Positions 1 to 11,200 are shown, numbered from the stretch's first letter. The stretch: DNA of 64,000 nucleotides from Pseudoalteromonas sp. S16_S37 (GCF_014694405.1 NZ_JAAUWV010000006.1:62001-126000); one strand, 5' to 3'. Made by a program: numbers and translations. Notes: generated by a model from the sequence alone, not told the origin.

Positions 1-180
1 ACAATATCTATCCTGCGTTCTACAAAGCTCGGACGGCAAGGTTGTTGACGTTCAATTTTAGTTGAACGGCGTTTATTATTTATACATACTAGTTCACTCT
101 GGTGGTAAGAGGTCTAATATGAACTGCATTGCTTAGCAATTGTTGTTCATTAAGTTCTTAGACAATGGAGTGAAAGAAGA

Positions 181-1245
181 ATGAATAGAAAGAATAGAGT
201 GGTTTTGTGTGTTGTTTTGAGCTTACTCGTTGCTTGGTTAGTAAGTGACAATGAGCAAACAGATATGGGTGAGCAGTTACAAAAGGAGGTTGCCAAGGAA
301 AATATACCAAAGACGCTGCAATCAAACCCTATTGAGGCACCAACAGTTAAAAAAGAATTAGAAACAGCACAAGCTTCCGTACAAATTGCAACGCAGTTAA
401 GTGAGGCAGCCCAACATGTCGCTACCCAATACGAACAAGCTTTGAAATATCCACCTTACTCTCAACCTTTGTCCGTGCATGATGAAGACAGATTAAAGCC
501 TAATTACTTTTATCCAGTTAGCAGTGTCATTGAGGGAAGTGAGCAGCCGTTGAGTATCAAACTTACAAAATATCGCCATGTTTACCCAGAAGATATTGTT
601 GTAGAAGTGACGGGACCTAACTTAAAGCAAGTAGACCTTCAGTTGTTAGATGTAGACACGAAAAGGCAATATGCTTCAACACGTATGCTGCAAAGCCCTT
701 TTGAAACAAGTTTTAAGGGCAGTAAAGAGTTGCCTAGAAATGTGCAGATTATTGCTATGGCAAAGCTTGATAACAAGGAAATACCGCTGGTTGCACAGTT
801 TCAATATATGCAGCCAAGTGCGAAGGTGATCTCCGTCGATAGTGTGTATGCAAGAGCTGACAATATGCTCATTGATGTGAGTCTACAGGTTACAAACCCA
901 GGTATATATCGTTTGCGGGCAAACCTTTTTACAGATTCTAACCTGCCTCTAGCACATTTAGTCAGTAAGAAAAAGCTATCTAAGGGGCTGCAAACGCTCA
1001 CCTTGCAGGCACACTGGTCGGTATTAAACCCTCAAGCTACACAAATGCGGCTGTCCGGATTTACTGTGGAGCGTATGTCGCCAAGCCCCACTGAACCAAG
1101 TATCTATGGAACGAGTGATATAAAGTCATATGATATAACTGACTTTTCATACGACAGCCTACAGCAGCTTCCCTATCAAGTATCAGCAAAAGAAAAGCAA
1201 AGCTTAGAGTTTTTGCGTCAGCTAGCAAAAAGTGGCGAACTGTAA
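181..1245 (+). CDS. Hypothetical N-terminally anchored or secreted protein
   Basis: A 354-residue protein I do not recognise with confidence. The first 20 or so residues are basic then hydrophobic (MNRKNRVVLCVVLSLLVAWL), which fits a signal peptide or a single membrane anchor. Residues 30-90 are rich in Gln, Glu and Ala and probably helical. The remainder, about 110-320, alternates hydrophobic and polar residues like a beta-sandwich and has no Cys or obvious catalytic motif. A purine-rich Shine-Dalgarno stretch lies just upstream of the ATG. The next gene, 275 bp downstream in the same direction, is a lipase-like hydrolase. A role as an accessory or folding partner of it is only a guess from adjacency. 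A DUF4785-type family is possible but unverified. Confidence 0.6.
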   Translation: MNRKNRVVLCVVLSLLVAWLVSDNEQTDMGEQLQKEVAKENIPKTLQSNPIEAPTVKKELETAQASVQIATQLSEAAQHVATQYEQALKYPPYSQPLSVHDEDRLKPNYFYPVSSVIEGSEQPLSIKLTKYRHVYPEDIVVEVTGPNLKQVDLQLLDVDTKRQYASTRMLQSPFETSFKGSKELPRNVQIIAMAKLDNKEIPLVAQFQYMQPSAKVISVDSVYARADNMLIDVSLQVTNPGIYRLRANLFTDSNLPLAHLVSKKKLSKGLQTLTLQAHWSVLNPQATQMRLSGFTVERMSPSPTEPSIYGTSDIKSYDITDFSYDSLQQLPYQVSAKEKQSLEFLRQLAKSGEL

Positions 1246-1520
1246 CTCACTTAGATGGTTTAGATTGTTAGATATTGTTTTAGGAACGTAATCATCTGGT
1301 TGGTTTTTATGAACTTTTTATAATTGCAACTGACTAGCTATTTGATTGATTTATAAAATTAAAATAATTGTTTATAGGAAAGTTAGTACATAAAATAGAT
1401 AAATATGTAAAGTTAATGTTGAGTTTTGTGCGTTTGTTAAACATACTGAAATTGCTCAGTGATACGAGGTCTGATGTCTGGGTGCTTAAACCAATAACAA
1501 GTATTTACTCAGGAGTTTAA

Positions 1521-2588
1521 ATGAACATGAAACGCAGCAGATGGCGTGTAGGCCAATCCATAGGTGCCTTGGTGCTTTGTGCATTGACTAGTTTTACAGC
1601 CTATAGTGGTGATTACAAAACAATTCTTATTCATGGTTTTAACCCAAGCCAACTAGCTAATCCAAATGGGACTGATGTCGTTGGAGATGGCCAGTCCTAT
1701 TGGTCATCTTATTGGGGTAACAAAGCCGATGAGCGCATTGATTGGCCTTCGTATGAACGTATTGAAGGTAAAATTGCGTCACAGTGGCTTTGGCCGAAAT
1801 TAAAACAGTTTTCTGAGTCAAACTTGTGTGAACCTGGTTGTGTATTGCTAACGCATTCAACAGGAGACTTAGTCGCTCGCTACCTGATAGATAATCAAGC
1901 TAACTGGTTAGAAAATGCCGGATTACAGCCATTGAATATAGTGGCAACTTTTGACCTTGCTGGAGCTGGCGGCGGCAGTGAATTGGCTGACACCGCAGTA
2001 AGTGCGCTAACCAGTGGCAAGGTGTGGAGTGAAATTGTTGAAGAGGTGCTCAAAGAGTGGTTAGGTAGAACTACTGTTGAGGCGGTTGGCGTATTAAACG
2101 ACTTAAAAGTGAATAACGCTAGAAAGTTAGCGCCTTTGCCGGAAAGTCGTGCACCACGTTTACGTTTTGTAGCCAATTCAGATGACTACTATGGTATTAC
2201 AGGCTTATTTTTAAAGGGTGATCATGATGGTGTTGTGTCTTCGCACTCTGCATGTGGTGCAAGTAAAGCTGCAAAATTTGGTAGCTGCTCATCGCAAATT
2301 GCAATGGATGGATTACTCGAGTCGCAAAGTGATGCTGTCAGTGGCTTTATGCCTTACCACTATCCTTTGATCATGGCTGATGGCTATACGCATAGAAATA
2401 TTCGAAAAGGAGAAAACCAAGGTAAAGTGACTGTCGCGCAAAACAATATTAATGTGGCAGGGCGCAATATTGGTTATGAGACTTTTGATAAAACGAAAGG
2501 TTTTTGGATATTTAAAGAAAAGTATCGTTATGTGAAAAACTCAGACAATGTCAGTGTGTCTGAGTTGGTATACAGCATGATGCCTTAA
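1521..2588 (+). CDS. Secreted lipase-like alpha/beta hydrolase
   Basis: A 355-residue protein with an N-terminal signal peptide (basic MNMKRSR, then a hydrophobic core ending near residue 28). The hydrolase fold is indicated by an oxyanion-loop motif LIHGFNP near residue 35 and a nucleophile elbow LLTHSTGDLVARYL near residue 113, a T-H-S-T-G form of the usual GxSxG. Candidate acid and His residues lie in HDGVVSSHS (about 238) and YTHRN (about 292). Several Cys residues suggest disulfides after export. Lipases of this type hydrolyse ester bonds outside the cell, but the substrate here is unknown. A clear AGGAG Shine-Dalgarno lies about 6 nt before the ATG. The gene is followed by a strong terminator and faces the end of the NRPS operon. 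Confidence 0.75.
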   Translation: MNMKRSRWRVGQSIGALVLCALTSFTAYSGDYKTILIHGFNPSQLANPNGTDVVGDGQSYWSSYWGNKADERIDWPSYERIEGKIASQWLWPKLKQFSESNLCEPGCVLLTHSTGDLVARYLIDNQANWLENAGLQPLNIVATFDLAGAGGGSELADTAVSALTSGKVWSEIVEEVLKEWLGRTTVEAVGVLNDLKVNNARKLAPLPESRAPRLRFVANSDDYYGITGLFLKGDHDGVVSSHSACGASKAAKFGSCSSQIAMDGLLESQSDAVSGFMPYHYPLIMADGYTHRNIRKGENQGKVTVAQNNINVAGRNIGYETFDKTKGFWIFKEKYRYVKNSDNVSVSELVYSMMP

Positions 2589-2606
2589 TGGTGATTTGAA
2601 CCCAGT

Positions 2607-2639
2607 AAAGCGGCGACATTAAATGGTCGCCGCTTTTTT
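2607..2639 (+). terminator. Rho-independent terminator after the hydrolase gene
   Basis: A 9-bp GC-rich perfect stem (AGCGGCGAC paired with GTCGCCGCT), an 8-nt loop and a run of T on the plus strand, starting about 20 bp after the stop of the hydrolase gene. It sits between two convergent genes. The minus-strand U tract is short, so it serves the plus strand best. Confidence 0.85.
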
Positions 2640-2666
2640 ATAACTGATTTAAGAGCTCAATAAGTA

Positions 2667-4307
2667 TTAACTTGCTGAGAACAATTGATGTTTATGGGTA
2701 TCAAATTGTGTCAGTTGGCCATAATCTAGCTTGTATATTCTGTCCGCCACATCAAAGTAATGATCGTCGTGACTTATTGCTATCACAGTTTTACCATCGC
2801 GCTGTAATTGTGGCAAAATCTCACGGTAGAACACTTCTCTAAAGACCGGGTCTTGATCAGCCGCCCATTCGTCTAATAACAATACTTGGCGGTTTTCCAT
2901 ATATAGAAGTACTAAAGCTAAGCGTTTTCTCTGCCCTTGAGATAGCGCAGTGGTTGAGAGTTGACCCTGCTGTACAGATACTTTGTTATTAATGGCCAAT
3001 CGCTCAAGATAATGGGAAATCTTTTCATCGTCTTGGCTACTGCCATGAGTATCAACCACATCACTAAAAAGATAAAAGTTCGGAAAAATCGCTGAAAAAC
3101 AGTTTCTTAACTGCGATCTATTGTTGTCATTAATTTGTGTTCCATTTAGTAGTAGCTGCCCTGAACTTTCTTGGTAAAGACCAGTTAATAGCTTGGCCAG
3201 TGTTGACTTACCACTGCCATTACCGCCGATTAAAAAGATCAGCTCTCCTTTGTGTACCTCAAAATCAATCGGTCCAAGGGTAAAACCCTGTTCGCCGTTA
3301 TGGGTAGGATATTGATATTGAACTTGTTTCAGTTGCAAAGATTTAAAATCAACTGGAGCTGATTGTATTGTATCTACGCTAGAGTCATCTTCATTGAGAT
3401 CTAAACGATTAATGGCTTGTAAAGCAACATTGCCTTTAATTACAGACGGAATACTATCAAGGATCATCGACAATGGTGTACGCAAGAACATAATCGCCAA
3501 TATATAAGCAACCACGACATCTTGACCAACTGACTCAAGCTTTAGACCTGCAAAAAAGACGACACCGATAACGAAGAAGATAAGTAAGGTTGTCCAATTT
3601 AAATTAACAGCCCAAATAACTTCTGCTTTTGACGCTTGCGCACGCGACTCTTCTGAGGTTGGCATAAATTGCTCGTCAAACAACACTTGGCGACGTTTTT
3701 GGTTGAGGGCAAGCTCATTTCTACCTTCAACAACAGCTTCGTAATGTTGAAATAGCGTATCGTCTAAGCGTCTGACTTTGGTCAGCATGTACTGTAATTT
3801 GTCTGTCAGTTTGGCATCAGTCCAAACACCAATAGCGACAACAACACAGACGAACAAAAACAGCACTGGTGAAAGCCACAGTAAATATAGCAAGCCAGCC
3901 AACACTAAAAAACTGTTGTACATCGCAACGGGTAACTGACGAGTGGCGTTGGATACCATGGTGACATCACGCGTTAAGACGTTATAAATATCGGTACTTC
4001 CAAGTTGTTCTTGGCGCTCAATTGAGGTGTTTAAAATTCGATTGACTAAGTTTTTGCGAAGTTTAAACACCATGTTGTAACCAATGTTAACTAAAAGAAC
4101 TTGCGACCAAACGCTGCTTGCTAGTAACACTGCCAGCAGGGCGATGTAAAGACCAGCGGTAGTAGAGAGGTTTGATACGCCTTGCTCTATAACGTAATTA
4201 ATCCCTGCAATGATCGCTATACCAGCAGACGCACTGAGCATACTAGCTAACATGGCAAAAATGATATTTGATTTAGCGTCTTTTAAAAGTTGTTTAGTTA
4301 TACTCAT
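2667..4307 (-). CDS. Cyclic-peptide/siderophore ABC exporter, SyrD/PvdE type
   Basis: A 546-residue half-transporter with the permease domain (about six helices, residues 15-290) fused to an ATPase domain. Visible ATPase motifs are Walker A GGNGSGKST (about 360), the signature LSQGQRKRLAL (about 452) and Walker B VLLLDEW (about 472). The length and fused layout match the SyrD/PvdE family, which moves NRPS peptides or siderophore precursors across the inner membrane to the periplasm. It is the last gene of the NRPS operon: its ATG directly follows the stop codon of the thioesterase-bearing NRPS. The likely job is to move the finished acyl peptide out of the cytoplasm. An outer-membrane step is not encoded nearby. 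Confidence 0.92.
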   Translation of the reverse strand: MSITKQLLKDAKSNIIFAMLASMLSASAGIAIIAGINYVIEQGVSNLSTTAGLYIALLAVLLASSVWSQVLLVNIGYNMVFKLRKNLVNRILNTSIERQEQLGSTDIYNVLTRDVTMVSNATRQLPVAMYNSFLVLAGLLYLLWLSPVLFLFVCVVVAIGVWTDAKLTDKLQYMLTKVRRLDDTLFQHYEAVVEGRNELALNQKRRQVLFDEQFMPTSEESRAQASKAEVIWAVNLNWTTLLIFFVIGVVFFAGLKLESVGQDVVVAYILAIMFLRTPLSMILDSIPSVIKGNVALQAINRLDLNEDDSSVDTIQSAPVDFKSLQLKQVQYQYPTHNGEQGFTLGPIDFEVHKGELIFLIGGNGSGKSTLAKLLTGLYQESSGQLLLNGTQINDNNRSQLRNCFSAIFPNFYLFSDVVDTHGSSQDDEKISHYLERLAINNKVSVQQGQLSTTALSQGQRKRLALVLLYMENRQVLLLDEWAADQDPVFREVFYREILPQLQRDGKTVIAISHDDHYFDVADRIYKLDYGQLTQFDTHKHQLFSAS

Positions 4308-7300
4308 TTATGCTTCCACCACATTGTGTGCTTTATCAATATTGCTCAATAGCTCTTCTGCTAAAATCGGGGTATTTAAAATGCCATGATGATCGGCATC
4401 AATATAACGACATGAAAGCGGCACAGTACTGTATTGTTGCCATATTTCAGGGTTAGATTGATAGCTGTAACCATGCCAAAGCCAAATGGGCAGGTCTAGT
4501 TTAGGCATGTCTGTGTTATATAAAATATGTTTACTATTCCAACGCAACATAAAACGTTGAAGCAAAGCGCTGGTATCCACACCCTCGAAAAACTGTGTTT
4601 GCAGGAGTGGGGTGTTAAGTAACTGAGTCATCGCTTGTTGATAGTCGCCACTGAGGCCGTCGGTACACTGTGCGATTTGCTCTTCTGTTAAAGTAATGTT
4701 TTCAGCGGCTAAATAATCATGAAAATCGTTGACCAGTTGAGCACTGTTATCGATCAGCTTGAGTTGCTGTGTGGGGTCAAAGTCTATCACACAGACAGCT
4801 TGGATATTAAAGCCAAGAGATTGCATTCTTTTGGCCATAAGCATCATTTGTTTACCACCTAGACTCCATCCAACCAATATGAGTGATTGAGATTTCAACA
4901 CCAATAGTTGCTCAATGTAATCATCGGTGATGGTCGTGTGGTCTTCGTGAGCACTTGTGTTGACCAATTCGTTGTTAGGCGTCAATCCAAACAGCGGGTT
5001 TTCGTTACCCAAGTTAGCTATAAGTTGCGTGTGATAATTAAAATGGCCTGCTACCGCATGCATTAACACTATGACTGGTGCTAGGTTGTCATCAAGCGTA
5101 CTGGCCTTATGATTGAGTGCAATTAAGCGCTCGTTTTTAGGCGTTTGCTGTTTATCAATGTACGAAGCAATTGCGACGATAGATTTGTGCTTAAACAGTA
5201 AATCTGTTGGCAGTTCGACATGCATTTCTTTACGGATCCGAGCAACGACCTTTATCGCAGCTAAAGAGTGGCCGCCTATATCAAAGAAGTCAGCTGTTAC
5301 ACAGATATTTTGTTGTTGCAAAACGTCTTGCCATATCATCAATATGGTTTGCTCCGTCTCATTTTTCGCAGCGACAACAACTTGATTTTGTTGGGCCTCA
5401 GCGAGAGCACGTAACCTTACCTGATCAATTTTACCATTGGCATTGAGTGGAAACTCATTGATGGCGTAAATATGTGCAGGCACCATATAATTTGGAAGGT
5501 GTTGTGTTAGCGCCTCTCGCATTTTTGGTTCATTGATCTGCTGACCTTTATGCATGATGACAAAGGCAAGTAACTGCTTGTTTTCGCCTTCACCAAAAGC
5601 TTGCAAGGTTGCTTGAGCAACACCGCTTTGCTGCAGTAACCAGGTTTGAATTTCTGATAAATCGAGGCGAAAGCCACGAATTTTAATTTGCTGATCACTT
5701 CTGCCTAAAATGCGGATAGTACCTTTGGCGTCTGACAATGCCAAATCACCTGTTTTATACAGTCTCTTATTCGTACCTGGCAGCTCAATGTAAGCTTGAG
5801 CTGTTCTATTTTCGTCGTTTAAATAGCCTCGTGTGACGTTTTTTCCCGCAACGTATAAATGTCCACTTTGTCCGCTGATCACCGCTCGGAGCTGTTCATC
5901 GAGCAATAGCACTTCGTTATCGCCGATGGTTGTACAAAAGTTGCTTTGTGAACTGTCTAAATCAACTCGACCGATAAGCACGCCAACAGTGGTTTCTGTT
6001 GGCCCATAGTGGTTGTAAATACGACACTTTGCATTGAGTGATTGTAATCGCTTGATAAGGCTTGCTTGAATTGGCTCACCACCGAGCACGAGCACTTCAG
6101 TGGGTAAAATGTTGTCGCTACTAGCGAGCAATGCTTCAAGATGAGAAGGGACGATTTTTAAACACGTAAGTGGTTGCTTGTTGTAACTGATTTTTTGATA
6201 ATATTGAGCAAGCGCTTGGCCATCACTTGCCTCATTTTTACCGAGTAAATGCACGCAACTTGCAGTCAACCATGCTGGAAATAACATGGTATTTCCTAAG
6301 TCGGCAACTAGGGTTGAGATCAAGCCATACTGACCGTGCTGGGGAAGCGCCAATTGTTGCGTAATAGCTTGACTGTAGTGACTGATCTGTTGATGTTCAA
6401 CCATGACACCCTTTGGGGTGCCTGTAGAGCCCGAGGTATATAAAACATACGCAAGGTGGTGGGGCAAAATGTTGACCGGTTGCAATGGGTGAATTTGCTG
6501 TTTTAATGCATTTAATGACATTGTATGCACTGTATTTAGCGCTGCTAATTCTGATACGACGATGATAGGGTTTGCATCATTAATAATTTGCTGCAGCCTT
6601 GCGGTGGGTTGTTCAGGGTCCAGTGGTAAATAGGCCGCGCCTGATTTCATAACACCTAGCAAACAGGTCAATAATTCATGGCTTCTAGGTAAACACAACG
6701 CGACGATACTGTCGGTCGTAGCACCATGCGCTTGCAAAGTTGCTGCGTATCGATCGCTTAACGTATCAAGCTCATGATAAGTTAGCGTATTTTCACCATC
6801 TTGAATGGCAATATGCGTCGGGTACTGCTGTGCTTGTTGGCGAAATAACGAAACTAGATTTTTACTGTCATCTATATATAAGTCGCCTTGTTTATCAATT
6901 AATGCGAGTTTATTGTTTTGCGACACAAACAGACCGTCTTGCTCGTCGGTCAATAGGGCATTGAGCTGATTAAATTTTACATCTGGTTGATGTAGTGCAG
7001 TCTCTAACAACTGCACAAAGTGCGCTAAAGCACGCGTCATAGCTGCATTACTGTATTGCTGGTTGTTATAGAACAGACTGAATTTACCTTCACCTTGTTG
7101 GGCACTATGATACTCAAGTAACAGTGGGTTGCTCGCAATGGCAGCATGCGTTTGCATGTCAGTTAAGCTGTTTTGCGCATGCCAATAGAACCCAGCATGG
7201 CTTTGGGTATTTGCCAATGTTTGCTCAGTTACAATGTACTCTTGGTAATCTTTGATTTCTGCGAATAACTGGCTAAAACCTTGTACTGAACCCTCAAGAT

Positions 7301-8204
7301 CAGCATTGTTAAGCTCGTAAAACGGCACGACCAAAGGTTGTGTAAACAAACCAAATGCTTGACTGAACTCTTCATAATCAAGGCGACTATCGTGATAATA
7401 GTCAAGCTTAAGCTCATTTTGGTTGGCAAGTTTGCTAAGTATACTTGCCCACACATTAACGGCGATATGCGCACAATCACAATGTAATTTTTGCGCAAGC
7501 TGATTAAGCTGCCCTTGCAATTGTTCTGAGATAGAGACAGACACAACGTTTGAGTGTGCTTGTGCCACTTCATTGGTCGAGGCTTTTTCAACTAGCTCAG
7601 CGTCGCTCAACTGAGACAATAAGAGACCCTGCCAGTAGTCTTTGCCAATCTGCGCATCTTCATCAGCCACTAGCTCAGTTAACCACTCAATATATTCGGG
7701 GTACTGGATAGTGTCGTCTAATGGTGCATCGCTATTAAGGGTTTGGTATAGATGATAGGCACTATAATGGTCAAACAGCAGAGCAGAGGCGACAAGCTGT
7801 ACTGTCAAACCCGACTGATGGGGCCAGCACCACACGAGTAAGTGTGGTTGCGACGTTTTATATGCCAACTGTGCCTGTTGCTCCAACATTGCGCTTCTTT
7901 GTGCGCTTGTTTCATCTTCAGAGTCAAGTAGTTCATGATGTTCTCGAACTACAAACTCTAATCTAGGTGTTTGCACTTGCTGTCTAAGAATATCAAAGCC
8001 TTCAGGCTTGCCGACAAAGCAGGCTAACGCTTGATGTGCATACATCAAGTCGCTTAGCTTTTGCTTTAATTGTTTTGCACTACGCACTTGCGTAAACTCA
8101 AACCAATAGCTGCGCACCGTGTTGGTACTGAAGGTCGCCATTAATTGCTGTTGTCGACAAAGCGGTAAACCTAAATCTTGCGTTGTGTTTTGCCATGCGC
8201 TCAT
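4308..8204 (-). CDS. NRPS terminal module: degenerate C, A (Asp), T, thioesterase
   Basis: A 1298-residue terminal NRPS. Residues 1-430 are condensation-like, but the catalytic HHxxxDG site (about 145) reads SALLFDH, so the general-base His pair is missing and the domain is probably not a working C domain. The A domain (about 450-930) has YTSGSTGTPKG and a pocket I read by alignment to GrsA as D-L-T-K-V-G-H-V-G-K, nearly the published Asp code. The T domain has DIGGHSLAA (about 975). The thioesterase (about 1040-1290) has the nucleophile GWSLGG (about 1111). It would load Asp, receive the chain and release it, by hydrolysis or cyclisation. The start codon overlaps the preceding NRPS stop (TAATG). 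The missing condensation activity is probably supplied by the C domain at the end of the preceding protein. Confidence 0.93.
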   Translation of the reverse strand: MSAWQNTTQDLGLPLCRQQQLMATFSTNTVRSYWFEFTQVRSAKQLKQKLSDLMYAHQALACFVGKPEGFDILRQQVQTPRLEFVVREHHELLDSEDETSAQRSAMLEQQAQLAYKTSQPHLLVWCWPHQSGLTVQLVASALLFDHYSAYHLYQTLNSDAPLDDTIQYPEYIEWLTELVADEDAQIGKDYWQGLLLSQLSDAELVEKASTNEVAQAHSNVVSVSISEQLQGQLNQLAQKLHCDCAHIAVNVWASILSKLANQNELKLDYYHDSRLDYEEFSQAFGLFTQPLVVPFYELNNADLEGSVQGFSQLFAEIKDYQEYIVTEQTLANTQSHAGFYWHAQNSLTDMQTHAAIASNPLLLEYHSAQQGEGKFSLFYNNQQYSNAAMTRALAHFVQLLETALHQPDVKFNQLNALLTDEQDGLFVSQNNKLALIDKQGDLYIDDSKNLVSLFRQQAQQYPTHIAIQDGENTLTYHELDTLSDRYAATLQAHGATTDSIVALCLPRSHELLTCLLGVMKSGAAYLPLDPEQPTARLQQIINDANPIIVVSELAALNTVHTMSLNALKQQIHPLQPVNILPHHLAYVLYTSGSTGTPKGVMVEHQQISHYSQAITQQLALPQHGQYGLISTLVADLGNTMLFPAWLTASCVHLLGKNEASDGQALAQYYQKISYNKQPLTCLKIVPSHLEALLASSDNILPTEVLVLGGEPIQASLIKRLQSLNAKCRIYNHYGPTETTVGVLIGRVDLDSSQSNFCTTIGDNEVLLLDEQLRAVISGQSGHLYVAGKNVTRGYLNDENRTAQAYIELPGTNKRLYKTGDLALSDAKGTIRILGRSDQQIKIRGFRLDLSEIQTWLLQQSGVAQATLQAFGEGENKQLLAFVIMHKGQQINEPKMREALTQHLPNYMVPAHIYAINEFPLNANGKIDQVRLRALAEAQQNQVVVAAKNETEQTILMIWQDVLQQQNICVTADFFDIGGHSLAAIKVVARIRKEMHVELPTDLLFKHKSIVAIASYIDKQQTPKNERLIALNHKASTLDDNLAPVIVLMHAVAGHFNYHTQLIANLGNENPLFGLTPNNELVNTSAHEDHTTITDDYIEQLLVLKSQSLILVGWSLGGKQMMLMAKRMQSLGFNIQAVCVIDFDPTQQLKLIDNSAQLVNDFHDYLAAENITLTEEQIAQCTDGLSGDYQQAMTQLLNTPLLQTQFFEGVDTSALLQRFMLRWNSKHILYNTDMPKLDLPIWLWHGYSYQSNPEIWQQYSTVPLSCRYIDADHHGILNTPILAEELLSNIDKAHNVVEA

Positions 8205-11200
8205 TATGCTTTCTCCTCGTTGACAGATAGTTGGCTGTTATTAACGACATTGTTGTGCTGTACAGGTACTGGCTTTTGCGTATTTGGTGAAGCGATTTGG
8301 TAAATATCGCCCATAGCAACTGCAATTTTTCTTTCGCCCTCAAATGGGTCTCTAGCGTGCGCAGCCAACATGTTGTCGAGCATCACGACGTCGGTTTTTT
8401 GCCAGTCAAATCGCACAGCACACGCTTCGTATAGCTCGCTGATAACATCGATCACTTCTTGCTCTAATGGCTCTTGGTCCCCGTAACAGACATTTCGAGG
8501 TAGATTTTCTATACCGCCAGTTTCTAAAAAGTGCTGTTTAACATCTTCTTCTAAGAAGCTGTAATGGTGCAGTTGGATCTGATTGAAAAAGCTCTTTTCG
8601 TTGGTAATTGGGTGGGTGATCACCGCAGGACATACCTGACTAATACGTAAGTTGTCATCGCCATACCACTGAAAATCGATGCCATTTTGAGTGCAGATGG
8701 ACTCTACTTGCTGTTTGCTATCTGTCTTGAAGAAGTGTTGCCAACTGACATCAAGCGAAGAAAAGTTGCGTACGTAACACAGCTTTTTTTGTTCCAGTTT
8801 TGTTCTGATATGTGCAGGTAGTTTTAAGTACATTTCACGGCAATCTACTATCGGTGTAGCACCACCCACCGCTGCATTTTGGCTACAGTAAAACCATTGT
8901 CGTCTTGGCCACTGGCTTTGATGCGAGCTTTCATTGTGATACATGATCATCTGTTCATTTGGATAAGGCGTAGATTTGTATATTTTGTTGCCTATGTCAT
9001 TTTTGGGCAGGTCTCCATACATGGCATATAACTGTGGGTAAATTGCCAAGCAGAACTGCTCAAATTCTAATGCTGTTGGTAAGTTAAAGCCTCTAAATAC
9101 GATACCGCCATGGGTTTGCAGCCAGTCCATGATTTGTGTCTGGTTTTGCCTTGCCCATGCAAGTGGGTCGAGTGAATTGCTCATGCATTGCACTAGTAAG
9201 GGAAATGGACGGTCGTTATTAAGTGGTGCAGCCTTTACGAGCTCCTTATCAGGCGCTGTGGTTTTTAGCTTATTTAACTTGTTAAACTTATTTAGTTTAT
9301 TTAGCTTTGTAGGTCGGCTGGTGGTAGGCATGTCGCTTACTTCCTTCTGTACATGGTTGTGCGTAAGTAAATTGTTCAGTGGCGCATTGGGTGCTTTGCA
9401 AATTGCGCGCAGTAGTTGTATGTATTGTTGGCTAAATAGCTCAATGGTTGATTTATCAAATAGTTGCGTATTAAAAACCCAGCTCAGCAACAGTGATTCA
9501 GTGTGTTTATCCTCATTGGCAAACAATGCACAATCAAATTTTGCATGTTGTTGCTCGGTGGTCATTGTCTCGATGTGCAAGTCACCGATATTACCTTGAT
9601 TATCTGGTGTGTTTTGCATCACAAATAGCGTTTGGATCAATGGGTGCATACCATTAACACGAGTTGGCTTTACAGTTTCAACAATGTGTTCAAATGGCAC
9701 GGACTGGCGTTCAAACCCATCAAGGCAATGCTGTTTTACTTGCTGTAAAAAGTCGTTAAACCTCAGTGTGGCTTTGGGCTTAAATCTAAGCGGTAATAGA
9801 TTAACGAAAAAGCCCAACATAGTATGAGTTTGTAGGTGTTCTCGGTTTGCCACATCAGTACCAATAATCATATCTTGGCACTTGGTTTGTTGGAAAATTA
9901 AGCCACTGTAGGCACTGATTAATAGCATAAACAGTGAGCTTTGTTGTTGATGCGCCAGGGTTTTTAACTCTTTCAATAAGGGCTTGTCTATCGTGATCTC
10001 AACACTGCTTCCGGCAGCTTTTTCATCAGCATTGCGCGCACGGTCAAAGGGTAATGCAAGGACATCTTTTGCACCTGCCAGTGTTTGACGCCAATAGTCG
10101 AGTGATGTCTGCTGTTGTTGCATTATCATCGGCGTATTCTGCCAGTTGGCATAATCTAAATAGCTGGGTTGATCGATTATTTCAGCGCGTAAAGCATCTA
10201 GATTCGTAGTGTTAAGTTTTTGATAAGCAGACATTAAGTCATCTAACAGTAGTGTCATTGACCACGCGTCGGAAGAAATGTGGTGTTGTACTATCTGGCA
10301 GACGAACTGTTCGCCACCTAACTGATAAATATATATCCGTAAAGGTGACTCAAGCTCTAAATTAAAGTTGTATTGTGCGGCGTGTGTCACATATTGCTTG
10401 AGTTTTTGCGGGTCATCTGCCAAATCAATTGTTTCAACCTCTACGCTAAGTGTCGGGTTAAACCTTTGCACTGGCTGTCCATCATGTTGGTGGTACGTTA
10501 CTTGTAAAATTGGGTGTTTGCTTGTGACAAACTCAACGGCTTGCTTCAATTGCGCGACACAGAGTTTGCCCATTATTTTGACTGCGGTTTGCATATTAAA
10601 CCCAGCACTACTTGATGTTAGCTGTTGCATAAACCACAGGCGTTTTTGTGCACTAGATAGCGGTAAGTAATCGGGCGTCGGCTCAATATTACGCACTAAC
10701 GTGATAGTTTGATACTTAGCTTCACTCATTAGTGCTGCTTGTTCGGCTAAAGTAGGCTGTTCAAACAGGCTTTTAAGCGGGATATTCAAACCCATTTTAT
10801 TCAGCCGTGCTCTCAGCTGCGTAGCTAATAGTGAATGGCCACCTAACAAGAAAAAGTCATCGTGGCTTTGCACTCGCTCCAACTTTAATAAGTCTTTCCA
10901 GACACTCGCCAATTGCGCTTCTTGAGGTGTCAAAGTGGTATTGGCGCTGTCATGGCAAAGATGCTCACGCGTTATGGGAGGCAGTGCAGCACGGTCAACT
11001 TTGCCATTGCTGTTCAACGGCAGTTGCGCTATTTGCTGAGTGTGATGAGGCACCATATAGTCAGGTAGTGTTTTACTTAAGTACTGTTTTAACGATGCGA
11101 ATTCAGGCGCGCTAACATCCGGCTGTGCAACGTAATAAGCGACAAGTATGTCTTCTTTGATAACAACAACCGCTTGGCTAATGGCCACATGCTGTGTTAA

